Notes under the pieces: model-generated
Told to the model about the DNA's origin: nothing
The model's input: the letters and a program-made list of their open reading frames with translations, nothing else
Database searches by the model: none
Position numbers and translations under genes: made by a program
In this document: positions 48,240-62,000 of the stretch, one piece after another
Layout of the letters: every line of letters starts with the position of its first letter
Position numbering within the stretch: position 1 is the first letter of the stretch
Source of the DNA: Beroe forskalii
Taxonomy: Eukaryota > Ctenophora > Nuda > Beroida > Beroidae
Length of the DNA: 64,000 nucleotides
Assembly (NCBI GenBank): GCA_011033025.1
Contig: WFMF01000029.1
Coordinates: 310,001 to 374,000, forward strand
Direction of reading: 5' to 3'

Positions 48240-51200
48240 AGAGCCGGTGCTCACGAGCAGCAAGCATAATCAAACGGGGTACAAGGAGCCGGTGCTCACA
48301 GATTCACAAGCAATTAGCTAAATCAAATGGAGTAGATAGAGCCGGCCCAAAGAGTCACAAGCAGCAAGCATTATCAAATGGGGCAGATAGAGCCGGGCCC
48401 ACAGGCCAGAGTCACCTGCAGCAAGCACTATCAAATGGAGTAGATAGAGCCGGGCACACAGAGTCTCCTGCAGCAAGCATAATCAAATGGAGTAGATAAA
48501 GCCGGGCACACGGAGTCCTGCAGCAAGCATAATCAAATGAGGTAGATAGAGCCGGGCACAGAGTTTCCTGCAGCAAGCATAATCAAATGGAGTAGATAGA
48601 GCCGGGCCCACAGGCCAGAGTCACCTGCAGCAAGCATAATCAAATGGATTAGATAGAGCCGGGCACACAGAGTCTCCTGCAACAAGTATAATCAAATGGA
48701 GTAGACAGAGCCGGGCCCACAGGCCAGAGTCACCTGCAGCAAGCATAATCAAATGGATTAGATAGAGCCGGGCACACAGAGTCTCCTGCAGCAAGCATAA
48801 TCAAATGGAGTAGATAAAGCCGGGCACAAGGAGTCTCCTGCAACAAGCATAATCAAATGAGGTAGATAGAGCCGGGCACACAGAGTCCTGCAGCAAGCAT
48901 AATCAAATGGGGTAGACAGAGCCGGGCACACAGAGTCCTGCAGCAAGCATAATCAAATGGAGTAAATAGAGCTGGGTCCGAAGAGTCACAAGCAGCAAGC
49001 ATAATCAAATGGAGTAGATAGAGCCGGGCCCACAGGCCAGAGTCACCTGCAGCAAGCATAATCAAATGGATTAGATAGAGCCGGGCACACAGAGTCTCCT
49101 GCAGCAAGCATAATCAAATGGAGTAGATAAAGCCGGGCACAAGGAGTCTCCTGCAACAAGCATAATCAAATGAGGTAGATAGAGCCGGGCACACAGAGTC
49201 CTGCAGCAAGCATAATCAAATGGACTAGACAGAGCCGGGCACACAGATTCTCCTGCAGCATTAAGCATAATCAAATAGGGGTTCATAGAGTTGGGCACAC
49301 AGAGTCACCTGCAGCAAGCATAATCAAATGGGGTAGATAGAGCCGGGCCCACAGAGTCACCTGCAGCAAGCATAATCAAATGGATTAGATAGAGCCGGGC
49401 ACACAGAGTCTCCTGCAGCAAGCATAATCAAATGGAGTAGATAGAGCCGGGCACACAGAGTCACTTGCAGCAAGCATAATCAAATGAGGTAGATAGAGCC
49501 GGGCACAGAGTTTCCTGCAGCAAGCATAATCAAATGGAGTAGATAGAGCCGGGCCCACAGGCCAGAGTCACCTGCAGCAAGCATAATCAAATGGATTAGA
49601 TAGAGCCGGGCACACAGAGTCTCCTGCAGCAAGCATAATCAAATGGAGTAGATAGAGCCGGGCACACAGAGTCCTGCAGCAAGCATAATCAAATGGAGTA
49701 GATAGAGCCGGGCCCACAGGCCAGAGTCACCTGCAGCAAGCATAATCAAATGGATTAGATAGAGCCGGGCACACAGAGTCTCCTGCAGCAAGCATAATCA
49801 AATGGAGTAGATAAAGCCGGGCACACGGAGTCCTGCAGCAAGCATAATCAAATGGAGTAGATAGAGCCGGGCCCACAGAGTCTCCTGCAGCAAGCATAAT
49901 CACATGGAGTAGATAGAGCCGGGCCCACAGAGTCACAAGCAGCAAGCATAATCAAATGGAGTAGATAGAGCCGGGCACACAGAGTCTCCTGCAGCAAGCA
50001 TAATCAAATGGGGTAGATAGAGCCGGGCCCACAGAGTCTCCTGCAGCAAGCATAATCAAATGGGGTAGATAGAGCCGGGCACAGAGTTTCCTGCAGCAAG
50101 CATAATCAAATGGAACAGATAGAGCCGGGCACAGAGTTTCCTGCAGCAAGCATAATTAAATGGAGTTGATAGAGCCGGGCACACAGAGTCTCCTGCAACA
50201 AGTATAATCAAATGGAGTAGACAGAGCCGGGCACACGGAGTCCTGCAGCAAGCATAATCATTATCAAATGAGGTAGATAGAGCCGGGCACAGAGTTTCCT
50301 GCAGCAACCATAATCAAATGGAGTAAATAGAGCTGGGTCCGAAGAGTCACAAGCAGCAAGCATAATTAAATGGACTAGACAGAGCCGGGCACACAGATTC
50401 TCCTGCAGCATTAAGCATAATCAAATGGGGTTCATAGAGTCGGGCACACAGAGTCACCTGCAGCAAGCATAATCAAATGGATTAGATAGAGCCGGGCACA
50501 CAGAGTCTCCTGCAGCAAGCATAATCACATGGAGTTGATAGAGCCGGGCCCACAGAGTCACCTGCAGCAAGCATAATCAAATGGAGTAGATAGAGCCGGG
50601 CCCACAGAGTCACTTGCAGCAAGCATAATCAAATGGGGTAGATAGAGCCGGGCCCACAGAGTCTCCTGCAGCAAGCATAATCAAATGGATTAGATAGAGC
50701 CGGGCCCACAGAGTCACCTGCAGCAAGCATAATCAAATGGGGTAGATAGAGCCGGGCACACAGAGTCTCCTGCAGCAAGCATAATCACATGGAGTAGATA
50801 GAGCCGGGCCCACAGAGTCACCTGCAGCAAGCATAATCAAATGGAGTTAATAGAGCCGGGCCCACAGAGTTTCCTGCAGCAAGCATAATCAAATGGGGTA
50901 GATAGAGCCGGGCCCACAGAGTCTCCTGCAGCAAGCATAATCAAATGGGGTAGATAGAGCCGGGCCCACAGAGTCTCCTGCAGCAAGCATAATCAAATGG
51001 AGTAAATAGAGCTGGGTCCGAAGAGTCACAAGCAGCAAGCATAATCAAATGGACTAGATAGAGCCGGGCACACAGAGTAACCTCCAGCAAGCATAATCAA
51101 ATGGAGTAGATAGAGCCGGGCCCACAGAGTCTCCTGCAGCAAGCATAATCAAATGGATTAGATAGAGCCGGGCACACAGAGTCTCCTGCAGCAAGCATAA

Positions 51201-51780
51201 TCAAATGGAGTAGATAGAGCCGGGCCCACAGAGTCTCCTGCAGCAAGCATAATCAAATGGAGTAGATACTAGATAGAGCCGGGCACACAGAGTCTCCTGC
51301 AGCAAGCATAATTAAATGGAGTAGACAGAGCCGGGCCCACAGAGTCTCCTGCAGCAAGCATAATTAAATGGAGTAGATAGAGCCGGGCCCACAGAGTCTC
51401 CTGCAGCAAGCATAATTAAATGGAGTAGACAGAGCCGGGCCCACAGAGTCAACTGCAGCAAGCATAATCAAATGGGGTAGATAGAGCCAGGCCCACAGAG
51501 TCAACTACAGCAAGCATAATCAAATGGAGTAGATAGAGCCGGGCACACAGAGTCAACTACAGCAAGCATAATCAAATGGAGTAGATAGAGCCGGGCACAC
51601 AGAGTCTCCTGCAGCAAGCATAATCAAATGGAGTAAATAGAGCCGGGCTCACAGAGTCTCCTGCAGCAAGCATAATCAAATGGGGTAGATAGAGCCGGGC
51701 CAACAGAGTCTCCTGCAGCAAGCATATAATAAAATGGAGTAGATATAGCCGGGCCCACAGAGTCACATCTCACAAGCAAA
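48240..51780 (-). repeat. Satellite array of about 52-bp units
   Basis: Roughly 65-70 units of a sequence containing AGTAGATAGAGCCGGGC, ACAGAGTCTCCTGCAGC and AAGCATAATCAAATGG. Unit length varies by indels; a longer variant carries CCCACAGGCCAGAGTCACC. Longer blocks repeat (for example, similar runs at about 48,590-48,890 and 49,010-49,220), indicating higher-order duplication. Minus-strand frames reading LIMLAAGDSVCPALSTPFDY are translations of the repeat, not genes. Repeat units touch each other with no unique spacers, so this is not a CRISPR array. Confidence 0.95.
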
Positions 51781-53085
51781 TATCAATTAGCATAATCAAA
51801 ACGGTTAGAAAAGTAGAAAGAGCCGATGGCCACACAAAACAAATAATTTAATGAAGTAATGAGTAGCAACGAACTGCGTAAAACATCAACTGTTTATGGA
51901 AAGCCGGACACATTCCTCACTCTACTGCTCAGCAGATAGTTTATTCCATATATGGGTATCACCTGACAATTATTTCAAGGAACGCCTGTTAAACCTGACC
52001 TACGTCATCACTTTATCCAACGCGATTTGGAGGATCTCAAAATATGGTCATCTCTGCTAGAGTGACTCTCAACCTAGAGCGCGGCGTACGACGCGCGCAC
52101 TCAAACAATTAATGCCCAAATATGGTTGAATCACTTAATAGGGGCGTAAAATATGCGCCCCGAGCTGAGGAGCGAATCTTGCCATTGTTGCGTGGCCCTG
52201 TTTGTGACTTTTCTACGAAAAGCGCGCGCAAGCGCGAACAAACAGGGACACGTAACATGTGGTAATTCTGAACCAAAGTTATTTGGGACACATACCCGTA
52301 TATGGAGCCCCATGATCGAAAATTTTAAAATGAATCACATTGATCTTCAAATTGGCGACACTTGTGTTCGTTTTTGGCTATTTACAGGTGATTTTTTTTT
52401 GAGTTTTGGACATTACATTTTGGGCCATAGAGACTTAAGTAATATGGCAAAAAATCTTTCTGCTATGTCTAGGCATAATAAAATTCCTACTAAAACCACT
52501 AAATCATTACGGTTTTTCTTCCTAGGTGCAAGTATTTTAAGATTTCCGTTGGTATTTGATTTTCTGACCAGGGTGTCTGAGATCTTTTTACTAGTTAACT
52601 CCTGAAACTTTGCACATCATTCAAGTTTGATCCAAATAAAAAATTCTGTTTCTGGAAATATTTGAATTTTGCCAATATCAAGCTTTAGAGAGCCTCAAAA
52701 ATCTTACTTTTATGGTGCTTGATGATTGTCATTGAGACCCAAATTATGTTTGCAAACTTCTTTGTGCTATATGAAGGCCACTAGAATCAATAAATCATTC
52801 AGCAAATCAGGTTTTTCTTCTTAGGTCGAAGTATCTCAAGATGATGTAGGAATTACAATGATTCTCATTTTGGAACTGATCACACCTATTATCTTCTTTC
52901 ACAATTTTGATGAATGGATATTCAGTTATCTCATGTCTGACCCCTTAGACATACATAAATTATCTCATTAGAACAAGGCCAGACCATTTCTGGCCAGAAG
53001 ACTGAATTTAATCCCTTTTCTATTATGCTTGGCTTTATAACTACATTACATCATTGATTTGTAATACACAGTCTTGCAGCATGGT
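51781..53085. other. Flank upstream of the TECPR2-like gene
   Basis: Starts with decayed satellite units to about 51,830. A 150-codon open frame at 52,153-52,605 overlaps a dispersed GC-rich repeat fragment and has no recognisable domain, so I do not call it. The promoter or leader exons of the gene starting at 53,086 are probably here, but no motif is decisive. Confidence 0.4.
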
Positions 53086-56000
53086 ATGCAGGTTTTGGAA
53101 CACTGCCTACCCTTGACTGGAATTCCAAAATTTTATGGACTAAAGCAGGTAATTACAAATGTGAAGTGTCCCCTTATTAATCTTCTTTTCCCTAACATGT
53201 TGTAACCATTCTTGTTTGATTTATGTATGAATCAAACCAATATCAATCTCTCAGTCTTTCATTGGATAATGTCATTCTGACTTGCCAGCCATTTACATTA
53301 ATTCTAAATAATATAAACTCATTTCCAGTGCAACATTTCCAGTTGCTTTATGTTGATCTTTTATGTGGTAAAGCATGTTGATGATATATCTATTAGTCTA
53401 ATAGAAGACTGTTAATGCTGAATTTTAGGCAGGTTCAGTACATTTTTAGATTGTGTGGCATGGCAGAGATAAAAACTTTCATGTGATTTCCATGCTTGTC
53501 AATTTCTCATTATTATTATTATTAAATCTGGCAATAGTAAATACTTGAATATAATACTATGGTGCCTCTTCAATTTCTCAATGATTCAATGCAGTACATG
53601 CCACCAATTCTAGTCCAATAATACTTTTACACAAGTTTAGTGGTGAGGGAAATTGGTTGGTGTGAGAAATCAAAACATGTTTTGACTGTGCCAAGCTGTG
53701 ATTATACTGAACCTAGAACCTCATTGAACCTGCCTAAAGTTCAGCACTGTAATTGCAGTTCCAGATTCTTGAAAATGAAAAAAATTTTATGGTGGTAGTT
53801 ATTGTGAATGACTGACAAATTCTCAGGTTCCCCTTGATTACAAGCTTGTTGCATTTGAAGATAACTTCTTGGTCATTGGATCAGATGTTGGAGTAATACT
53901 CTGTTATAGCTACAATAGCAATTATGCTTTTAGGATTCCTCCTGAGGTTTGGTTTTAACTATGTTGTACAATTGTATCAACCAAATTAGACCCTGTTATA
54001 GGAAATTAGAGTGAAATCCCTCTGATGAGTTGTTTTTCTAACAATACCTATAATATCAGAATTAATTTTATATATTTCCTTCACTGCAAGTATACTATAC
54101 ACACTATACACACACATCGTACAACCTGCTGTCTACAGCGAAGGTAACACACAACGTACACGGGCTGATCTCGGTTTCTGGAAGATGGGAGTAATTTTAT
54201 TTTAATGAGATCATGACCAAGTACTGAATAGGGAAGAAACTCAGAAAAGTATGGGATTGACCCGGACTTGAACCCGGAAACCTCAGGAACCCGGAAACCT
54301 CAGGTTCAAGTCCGGGTCAATCCCATACTTTTCTGAGTTTCTTCCCTATTCAGTACTTGGTCATGATCTCATTAAAATAAAATACCTATAATAGTTTATT
54401 CGAAAATACTTATTAATGGCAATGTCTCTATCAGATACCAACCATTGTACCTCTCTTTAACAGGGATACAACACTGTCACATGTCTGTCCTTGAAAAACA
54501 AGACTTTAGTTTGGGGAACTGACAATGGTTACATAGGAATGAAGTATCTAGAGATTTCTGAAGCTACTCTCACCAAAAACAAGGTAAAATAACAATTCTA
54601 TATTTAGAACTGAGAAGCATTATAATATCCTGGTTTGAAGAAACATATTACAAAGGAAATAATTACTTGGCTCTAAACCATGCAGTGTCTGATATTTTCC
54701 TGGGTATCAAATTGCAATTGATCATTTAATTCTATACTACACTTAAATTTACATTGAGTAATTTGGCTGTCATTTATGTTTTGTTTAAGATAAAAAGTTT
54801 GTCATGACTGTTTATGTGAAGCCATAACGATTCAGTATTATAAATGACCTAAACTCATTATTTTTGAGGGATATCATTCCAGTCCTATTTCAGATTCATC
54901 ACCACGAAATCCTTCTTGAGGTCACACACTCATTACACATCACTAGACATCACTGAAGGTTAAATTCATTCTCCATTTAGCTCATAATCATGTATTGAGA
55001 TTGTATTCAGAGTACAAAATCAAAAATTCCTCTGGTTGATTAGTAGAGAATTAGGAACTTCCTGATATATCTGCTTATTCAGATGTTGAAGAAAGTACAT
55101 GACTGCAAAGTTGAATATATCTGCTACCATGGCAACAAGATCGCTAGTGCGGACAAAGAGGGCAACATTGCCATTTTGGACTTGTTTAAAGTAAGAGAAA
55201 AGTGACTAATCCTAATTCGTTGGAGAAATTTGTTGTTATGAAGTTATGAGAAATCTCAAATCATGTGTTTTGCCAGATTTTTTATAGACTGCTTGGGTAA
55301 CATGGGCCATTTTTTCAAGTCTTAAATTTCATAATTGCTATTGTTTCGATATGTTTGAACTGTGCTTCCCCACTTGATCATTATCATAATCATAGGTTTG
55401 TGGTAATTTCAGCCCCACATCAGGTGCCAACGTCATCAGAAGTAATTCACACGGAGTTAAGTAGTGTCATAAACCTGGCCTTCCTCAATAATGAGTGAGT
55501 TCAATGTGTAAAGTAGGTACTTGGTATAGAAATATTGCCATATATCGATATTATCTTATTAATAGTGCGTTCGGAAAAGATTGTCACTTGCAATTTTCTG
55601 GAGAAACGGCTGCCGGGAGTGACTTTTTGATGTGATATTCGTTTTTTTCAGACATTTTTGGATTAAGATAATCGGGTTTTACCGATAACTAAGTTTTCTT
55701 AGCCCATTCTACAGCAGATTCAAATTTCTAATTATTTGCTCCGCTGTACGAAACTGACCACAAATTTCGTTGTCAAAGAAAACGCGCTATCAACGGACCC
55801 AAGAAGTGTGAGATAATCAAAATGAGGCTGTTGCAGCACACGTGGATGCTAACCGGAACAAATGGACTGTTTTTCGTCGAGATGAAATAGTCCTAAGGGG
55901 TGCTTTGACCTCGAAAGGATATGCTCCAGATAGGGCAGTTGCAACTTTGCTCTGGCAATTGTCCAGAAATACAACATTTAAATAACTTGAAACCATCGGT

Positions 56001-59000
56001 TATCGTGTTAGGCTATTAGTTCAGACCCTTCCGTACACGAGACAACCATTTTAAGATTTGACTAATTTTCTTAACATCAGAAACGTGTGTGCTAGCTGTG
56101 TACTGCATTATCGGTTACTGAACTGTTAAATTTGCCACTTTTTAGCTCTAATCGTTATCAATAATGCAGGGTTAAATTGTACAGAAATTTGCCCCGGATG
56201 TCAACCAATCATCCTATTCTTTAGTTTTGGACCTGAAGGCCCTGAATATGTCCTGAATAGTGAAATCGGACCATAAAAACATGGCCTAGAAGATGTAGAA
56301 TTCGCCATACAGCGGAGCACCTGAAAACAATCAAAAACAGGCTAGATGACCCACTCAAAAATCTTCGTTAACACTGAAAATTTGCAATTCAGTCTGGTAG
56401 AGACCCTAGTACTCGACTATGTTGAAATTTTGATATTTTTGGTCATATTTGTCATTTTATGCCTGTAGTGACAATCATTTCCGAACGCCCTAGTATGTTG
56501 TGACCATTTACGAAAAATTAATAGTGTGGAATTAAAAACTATAACAATTAATGTGCCTCAACTAATTCAAACCCATATTATTTCAGATTACTCTTGGTCT
56601 CTACAGTGGCCAAGTCATTTATCTTGGATACCCTGGATAGATCAGTGTTTGCTATTGGAACTAAAGAAAGGAAACAGTGAGTGACCAAATCATTTTAGCG
56701 CGGTACCAGACTTAATTATGGTGTGAAATCAGTGAAGTTTACCAATGTCTCATGTGATGTGGGTGTGAATTGACGCGGTGTCAGAGTGTATTGGCATATG
56801 GTGAATCACAAATCAATAGGTATGCTGAAAAGTCTTCTCACCTTTTAAGCGATAGCTAAAGCTGACTCATGCAGTCATGCTAAGTGGGAATAACAGATAA
56901 AGTGTAGGCATAACAATGGAAACAAATCTGTGTCAGATAATGTCAAAATTAGCTAAGAATATCAAAAGCAAAGCAAAATATCGACGTAGAGTGAATCAGT
57001 TTCTGAAGAATATTTCATCCGAACACATAGAAATATTTACTATGTTGACAGTCCAGAGAAGAATTCATGCTGTGAAAACTGAGTGTTATTCTTTTCCTTA
57101 TCTAGAAAAGGAGATCTGTATTATGCAGGATATGTAAAATGTGTCATGCTGTAATTTGCTGCAGAGGACGAAAATTCTTAATTCAAACTCTCCTAGAGTA
57201 GCAAACTCTTCAAAAAAGAATATCCAATGCTTCATAAGTGAAGCAAGAAGGATACTGCCAAAGTAAGAAAGTGATGTCAGAGTGAAGTGGTGTCAGAGTG
57301 AAGTGGTGTCAGAGTGAAGTGGTGTCAGAGTGAAGTTGAGTCAGTGTAAAGTGGTGTCAGTGTAAAGTGGTGTCAGTGTAAAGTGGTGTCAGTGTGAAGT
57401 GATGTCAGTGTAAAGTGGTGTCAGTGTAAAGTGGTGTCAGAGTGAAGTGGTGTCAGGGATAAGTGATGTCTGAGTAACGAGATGTCAGAGTGAAGTGGTG
57501 TCAGAGTGGAGTAGTGTCAAAGTGAAGTGGTGTCAGAGTCAAGTGGTGTCAGAGTGATGTGATGTCAGAGTGAGGTAGTGTCAAGTGAAGTGGTGTCAGA
57601 GTGAAATGATTTCAGTGTGAAGTGGTGTCAGAGTGAAGCAGTATCTGAGTGAAGTGGTGTCAGAGTGAAGTTGAGTCAGTGTAAAGTGGTTTCAGTGTAA
57701 AGTGGTGTCAGAGTGAAGTGGTGTCAGGGAAAAGTGATGCCTTAGTAACGAGTTGTTAGTGTGAAGTGGTGTCAGAGTGAAGTGGTGTCAGAGTGAGGTG
57801 GTGTCAGAGTGAGGTGGTGTCAGAGTCGAGTGAAGTGGTGTCAGAGTGAAGTGGTGTCAGAGTGAAGTGGTGTCAGTGAAGTGGTGTCAGAGTGAAGTGG
57901 TGTCAGAGTGAAGTAGTGTCAGAGTGAAGTGGTGTCAGAGTGAAGTTGAGTCAGTGTAAAGTGGTGTCAGTGTAAAGTTGTGGCAGAGTGAAGTGATGTC
58001 AGAGTGAAGTGATGTCAAAGTGATGTCAGAGTGAGGTAGTGTCAGAGTGAAGTGGTGTCAGAGTGAGATGATGTCAGTGTGAAGTGATGTCAGAGTGAAG
58101 TTGAGTCAGTGTAAAGTGGTGTCAGTTTAAAGCGGTGTCAGTGTTAAGTGGTGTCAGAATGAAGTGGTGTCAGGGAAAAGTGATGTCAGAGTAACGACTT
58201 GATAGAGTGAAGTGGTGTCACAGTGAAGTGGTGTCAAAGTGAATTTATATCAGAATGAAGTGTTGTGAGAGTGTTTTCAAATTGCGGTGTCAAATTAAAG
58301 TGATGTCAAAGTGGAGTGATGTCAGAATATCATCAAAATGTCTTGATACCAACTTTACCTTTCCCACAGGGGTGTATACGGTAGTTGTGTGTTGGATTCC
58401 TACACTGTCCTGACAGCTAGACCCGGACTCAGACTCTGGTATGCAAACTCCAAAGGACAAGTCCTGAAGACACTTCAACTCAAGAAAATCCTGGGCGAAT
58501 GTGAACTGCATACTGCAACTCCTGGTGTCGATAAGGTGGGATTTTAGAATTTAAATTATTTAATTTTATTCTTTTTAATTTCTCTCATTCAGTTTAATTA
58601 CTGGTAAATAAATTACTGAACATTTGACGATTGAATCAATAAATGTTCAACCAGTGGTTCAATTCTATCTTCGAGTAATTCGTCAACGCTGATCTCTTTC
58701 TAAAATCGTTGGTATAATTTCAATGCCACTGCCCATCCTACTCTCGGCTAATTCACTGCTCACCATTCAGGATTTAAAGCTAGGCTCCGCTCTACCGAAA
58801 TCAGGAACCATTAATCGAGTTGAGCGGATTGACGACAAACTCATAATACTTCAGTGTAGCGACATCTTCATTTTCATGGAAACTATTGACCTCACAGTCG
58901 TCGGTAAGTTGCGCAATATGTGTTGCATTTCTCACTCGAAAGGGAAGGCGGTTTTCGTCATAAATTCACCATTCTAAACCTTTATGATGACGTAATCTGA

Positions 59001-62000
59001 ACCACCTAATGCTTATGAGTGATATCGTTTACTAAAGTGTAGTCTGCACTAAGTATTTAATGTATTAATATGGACTGCGCTTAATATTGGATTATCACGA
59101 TTGACAATGGTGCAACTCCCTAAGCTTCATACAGTGATCCTGTTAATGTATGGGTGTGGTCGATTAAATTTGCCACAAAACAGTTGTTACCAATAAGCTT
59201 TAAACGATCATTGAGGATTAGGTTCAGATTATTAGGTTCTGATTATTAGTTTCTGTGAGCAGGCCTTGGCCTTTATAAGGGTATCCCTGACACCACTTTA
59301 CGTAACACTACGTATCTCTGTAACCAGTTACTGTTCTACATACCAGAGGCTCTGCCACCAGTATACGGAATTCTAAGTCATACAAACAGTATCGTATTAA
59401 TCATCAACCCACCATTCTAAACCTTGATGATCACGTACCAAGCGTGTCTGTACTAATACGTGTAAGTATTCAGTGCATGTATGGACTTCGCTTAATATTG
59501 GATTGACATAGTGAACAATGGTGCAACTCCCTTAGTAATTTGTGGCAAATTTTACCAATTTTTCCGCGTGTTCACTGGAACGCGCAAGGACAAATTTGTA
59601 GAAATGTTAACGCGCCAAGTACAATTAAGAGCGCGCGCGTGAGAAAAACTGATAAAATGTCTCGCGCGTGACTTCATAATTCTACTCATTGACCGCTTTT
59701 TTTTTCAGGTTGGCTAAAAGAATCCGTTATCAGTTGGTGTTCCCATGCTCGCTCAATCATCCTTCTCTACCCAGACCAAACAGTCAAGATATACTACATC
59801 CCGAAAGATCCTGATCCAGTCATAGGGAATGGATCGGCTTTAAATGAGAAACCAATCGTAACCCCAAATTTAGAAAATAATTCTACCGCCGTTGACATTA
59901 AAACCATTCTCCCCAACCCTAAACCATCAGAAGATTATCAGTATCAGATATCAGCTGAAAAACTCGAGGAAATTTCAGATTTCGTTAATTCGGTATGTGA
60001 ACGTATAACACCAAATATAGAACCAGAGAAAACCGGTGACGTAGCTGGTGATTTAATCCAGACAAATTCAGAAACTTCTGTGGTGTCAAATGTTTCTGAT
60101 AACTCCGGAGATACGCCAGCTGATGAACAGCATTTCGAATCTATCAGTTTGAATATTGCTACCAATAGCATGACTATCGATAGCAATGAGGCTGGATCAT
60201 TAATTGGAAATTATCATCTGCAAGTTGGCAGCCTTCAAACTCACGCTGCTTTAAATGAATCATCGAATTCTTGTGATCAAAGAAAATGTTCCAACGCTAT
60301 CAGAAACCGTGCTGTTACTCATCAGACAGATAATGACGTCATCAAAACATCTGATAATGATGTCTTCACCCCTCATAATGGCATCATGGACACTTACTAC
60401 AGTGATACTACAGTAACTACTGATGGTAACGAAGTGATACCGCCATCAAATCATCCGATACCAATCAATGATACCGATACTTCGCAAGCATCTGAAGCGT
60501 CATACTCTGGACAATACGTCACAACGTCAAGCAGCCCTGTGTCCTCGCATCAAGACATCACTTTTAGAGATGTGGAGAAAAGTGTAGTGAGGTAAGTGAT
60601 TTTCATGGGAGGTTCGAAGATTCGTTTGTGTTATGATACTACTGTAGGTACCATAAGGAAGAGATTATGTCACTATTTAGTTAACTTAGTACTATATCTT
60701 TGCTTTCTAAGCATTATCGCCCAGAATGACATCAATAAAACGATTTCTTGGCACTCTATACTTAGAAATCTTGCTTTTGATTTGACAACAGCTGTACACA
60801 GCACTGTGACATCATAGATCTATCTTGAACTGTCTTCAGCTCTGTTTGAACTGTCCTTGGCACGCCCTGTCCTTTTCAACTACTCAACTTACTTAGTGCA
60901 TCACAATGTTGTTTGTTGTTTTGTCGCAGTTTTCCAGACAAGCTGCATGAGCTTCTTTGCTGTTAGATTCTTTGCTCGTATTCCGTATTCTGTATTACCT
61001 TCCCGAAGGGACATTATCTGGCTGGACATGGGTCTATGCCCCCATTTTGATCTTATCCGCCCAAAGTTTTGTCGGTCCATATATTGTCCGAACAATAATG
61101 TCCAACAATATAGTTAAATAGTGCTTTCATATGGCATCAAGATGCCACCACTTTCGCCTCCCGCATTTTAATGTAAACCGTTTGATCACCTAATACCATT
61201 GTGAAGTTGTAGGTTCAGTTAGTTGGTGATCTGGTATGATTCAAGTGTATTACAGCTCAGAGTAAGTCAAAATTCCAGTTATAAACACTTTTTATAAAGC
61301 ACCTCAGCACACATTTTAATCCCGGAAATAGGTAGCTTTACATATCATCCAATTCATACTCAACAATTCAGTCACATTTCCAGAGTTGTAATTGCAAGAT
61401 TTCAAGTTATATGAATACAGAGAACTTTTTCTTTTCCTAATTTGTTCCTTATCGAAGTATTGGGCGTGGGATGCTGGATGCCACATGGTACAATTTTCAA
61501 TAATTTCGGACCTATTGCTGTTGGTTTGTTTGTCGGCAAGATTTCATAAAGTGTATGTCATGTGTCACATAACGTTAATTAGAATGTGCATTTTGTGTTC
61601 TAAGTACTTGAGTAAAAGTGGACTGTGAGTAACAATGCGATGTGATTGAGATATGTGTTAACAGTGCTACGACATTCTCGTCATTTTGTCGTTATTTCAC
61701 AAAATACCGACAACTCAGTTTCATAAATCATATGCACGGCGGCACACTATTTTACCCACAGTACACCAGGCCTCGACCAATCAGCGCTCAGAACAATACA
61801 AATCATGGGCCATGATTGGTCAATCCTAAGATAACAGTGTCTTTTCTTCAGCGAGAGGAAAGTGATTGACGAGATAAGAGATAACCTGGGAAAAGCCATC
61901 ACCTCGTTCGGAAGCCGGTCCTCCTCTCCAAACGCTACCAAGCAACTCATTGTATCGGAGTCTAACCTTCCCATTCTAGATGTAAGATGTTGAATTAATC

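Noticed and set aside
48758-51766. Many minus-strand open frames reading LIMLAAGDSVCPALSTPFDY
   Set aside because: They are repeat translations that end and restart with every indel of the satellite.
48240-51780. CRISPR-like array of regular repeats
   Set aside because: Units abut without unique spacers, unit length drifts, and the context is an animal genome. It is a satellite.
52153-52605. A 150-codon plus-strand open frame
   Set aside because: Its first third overlaps a dispersed CpG-rich repeat fragment, and the rest lacks a domain, coding-like composition or splice links to the gene downstream.
54237-54330. A tRNA gene
   Set aside because: Only the T-arm/B-box and the 3' acceptor strand can be recognised. 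No D-arm, anticodon arm or A-box is present.
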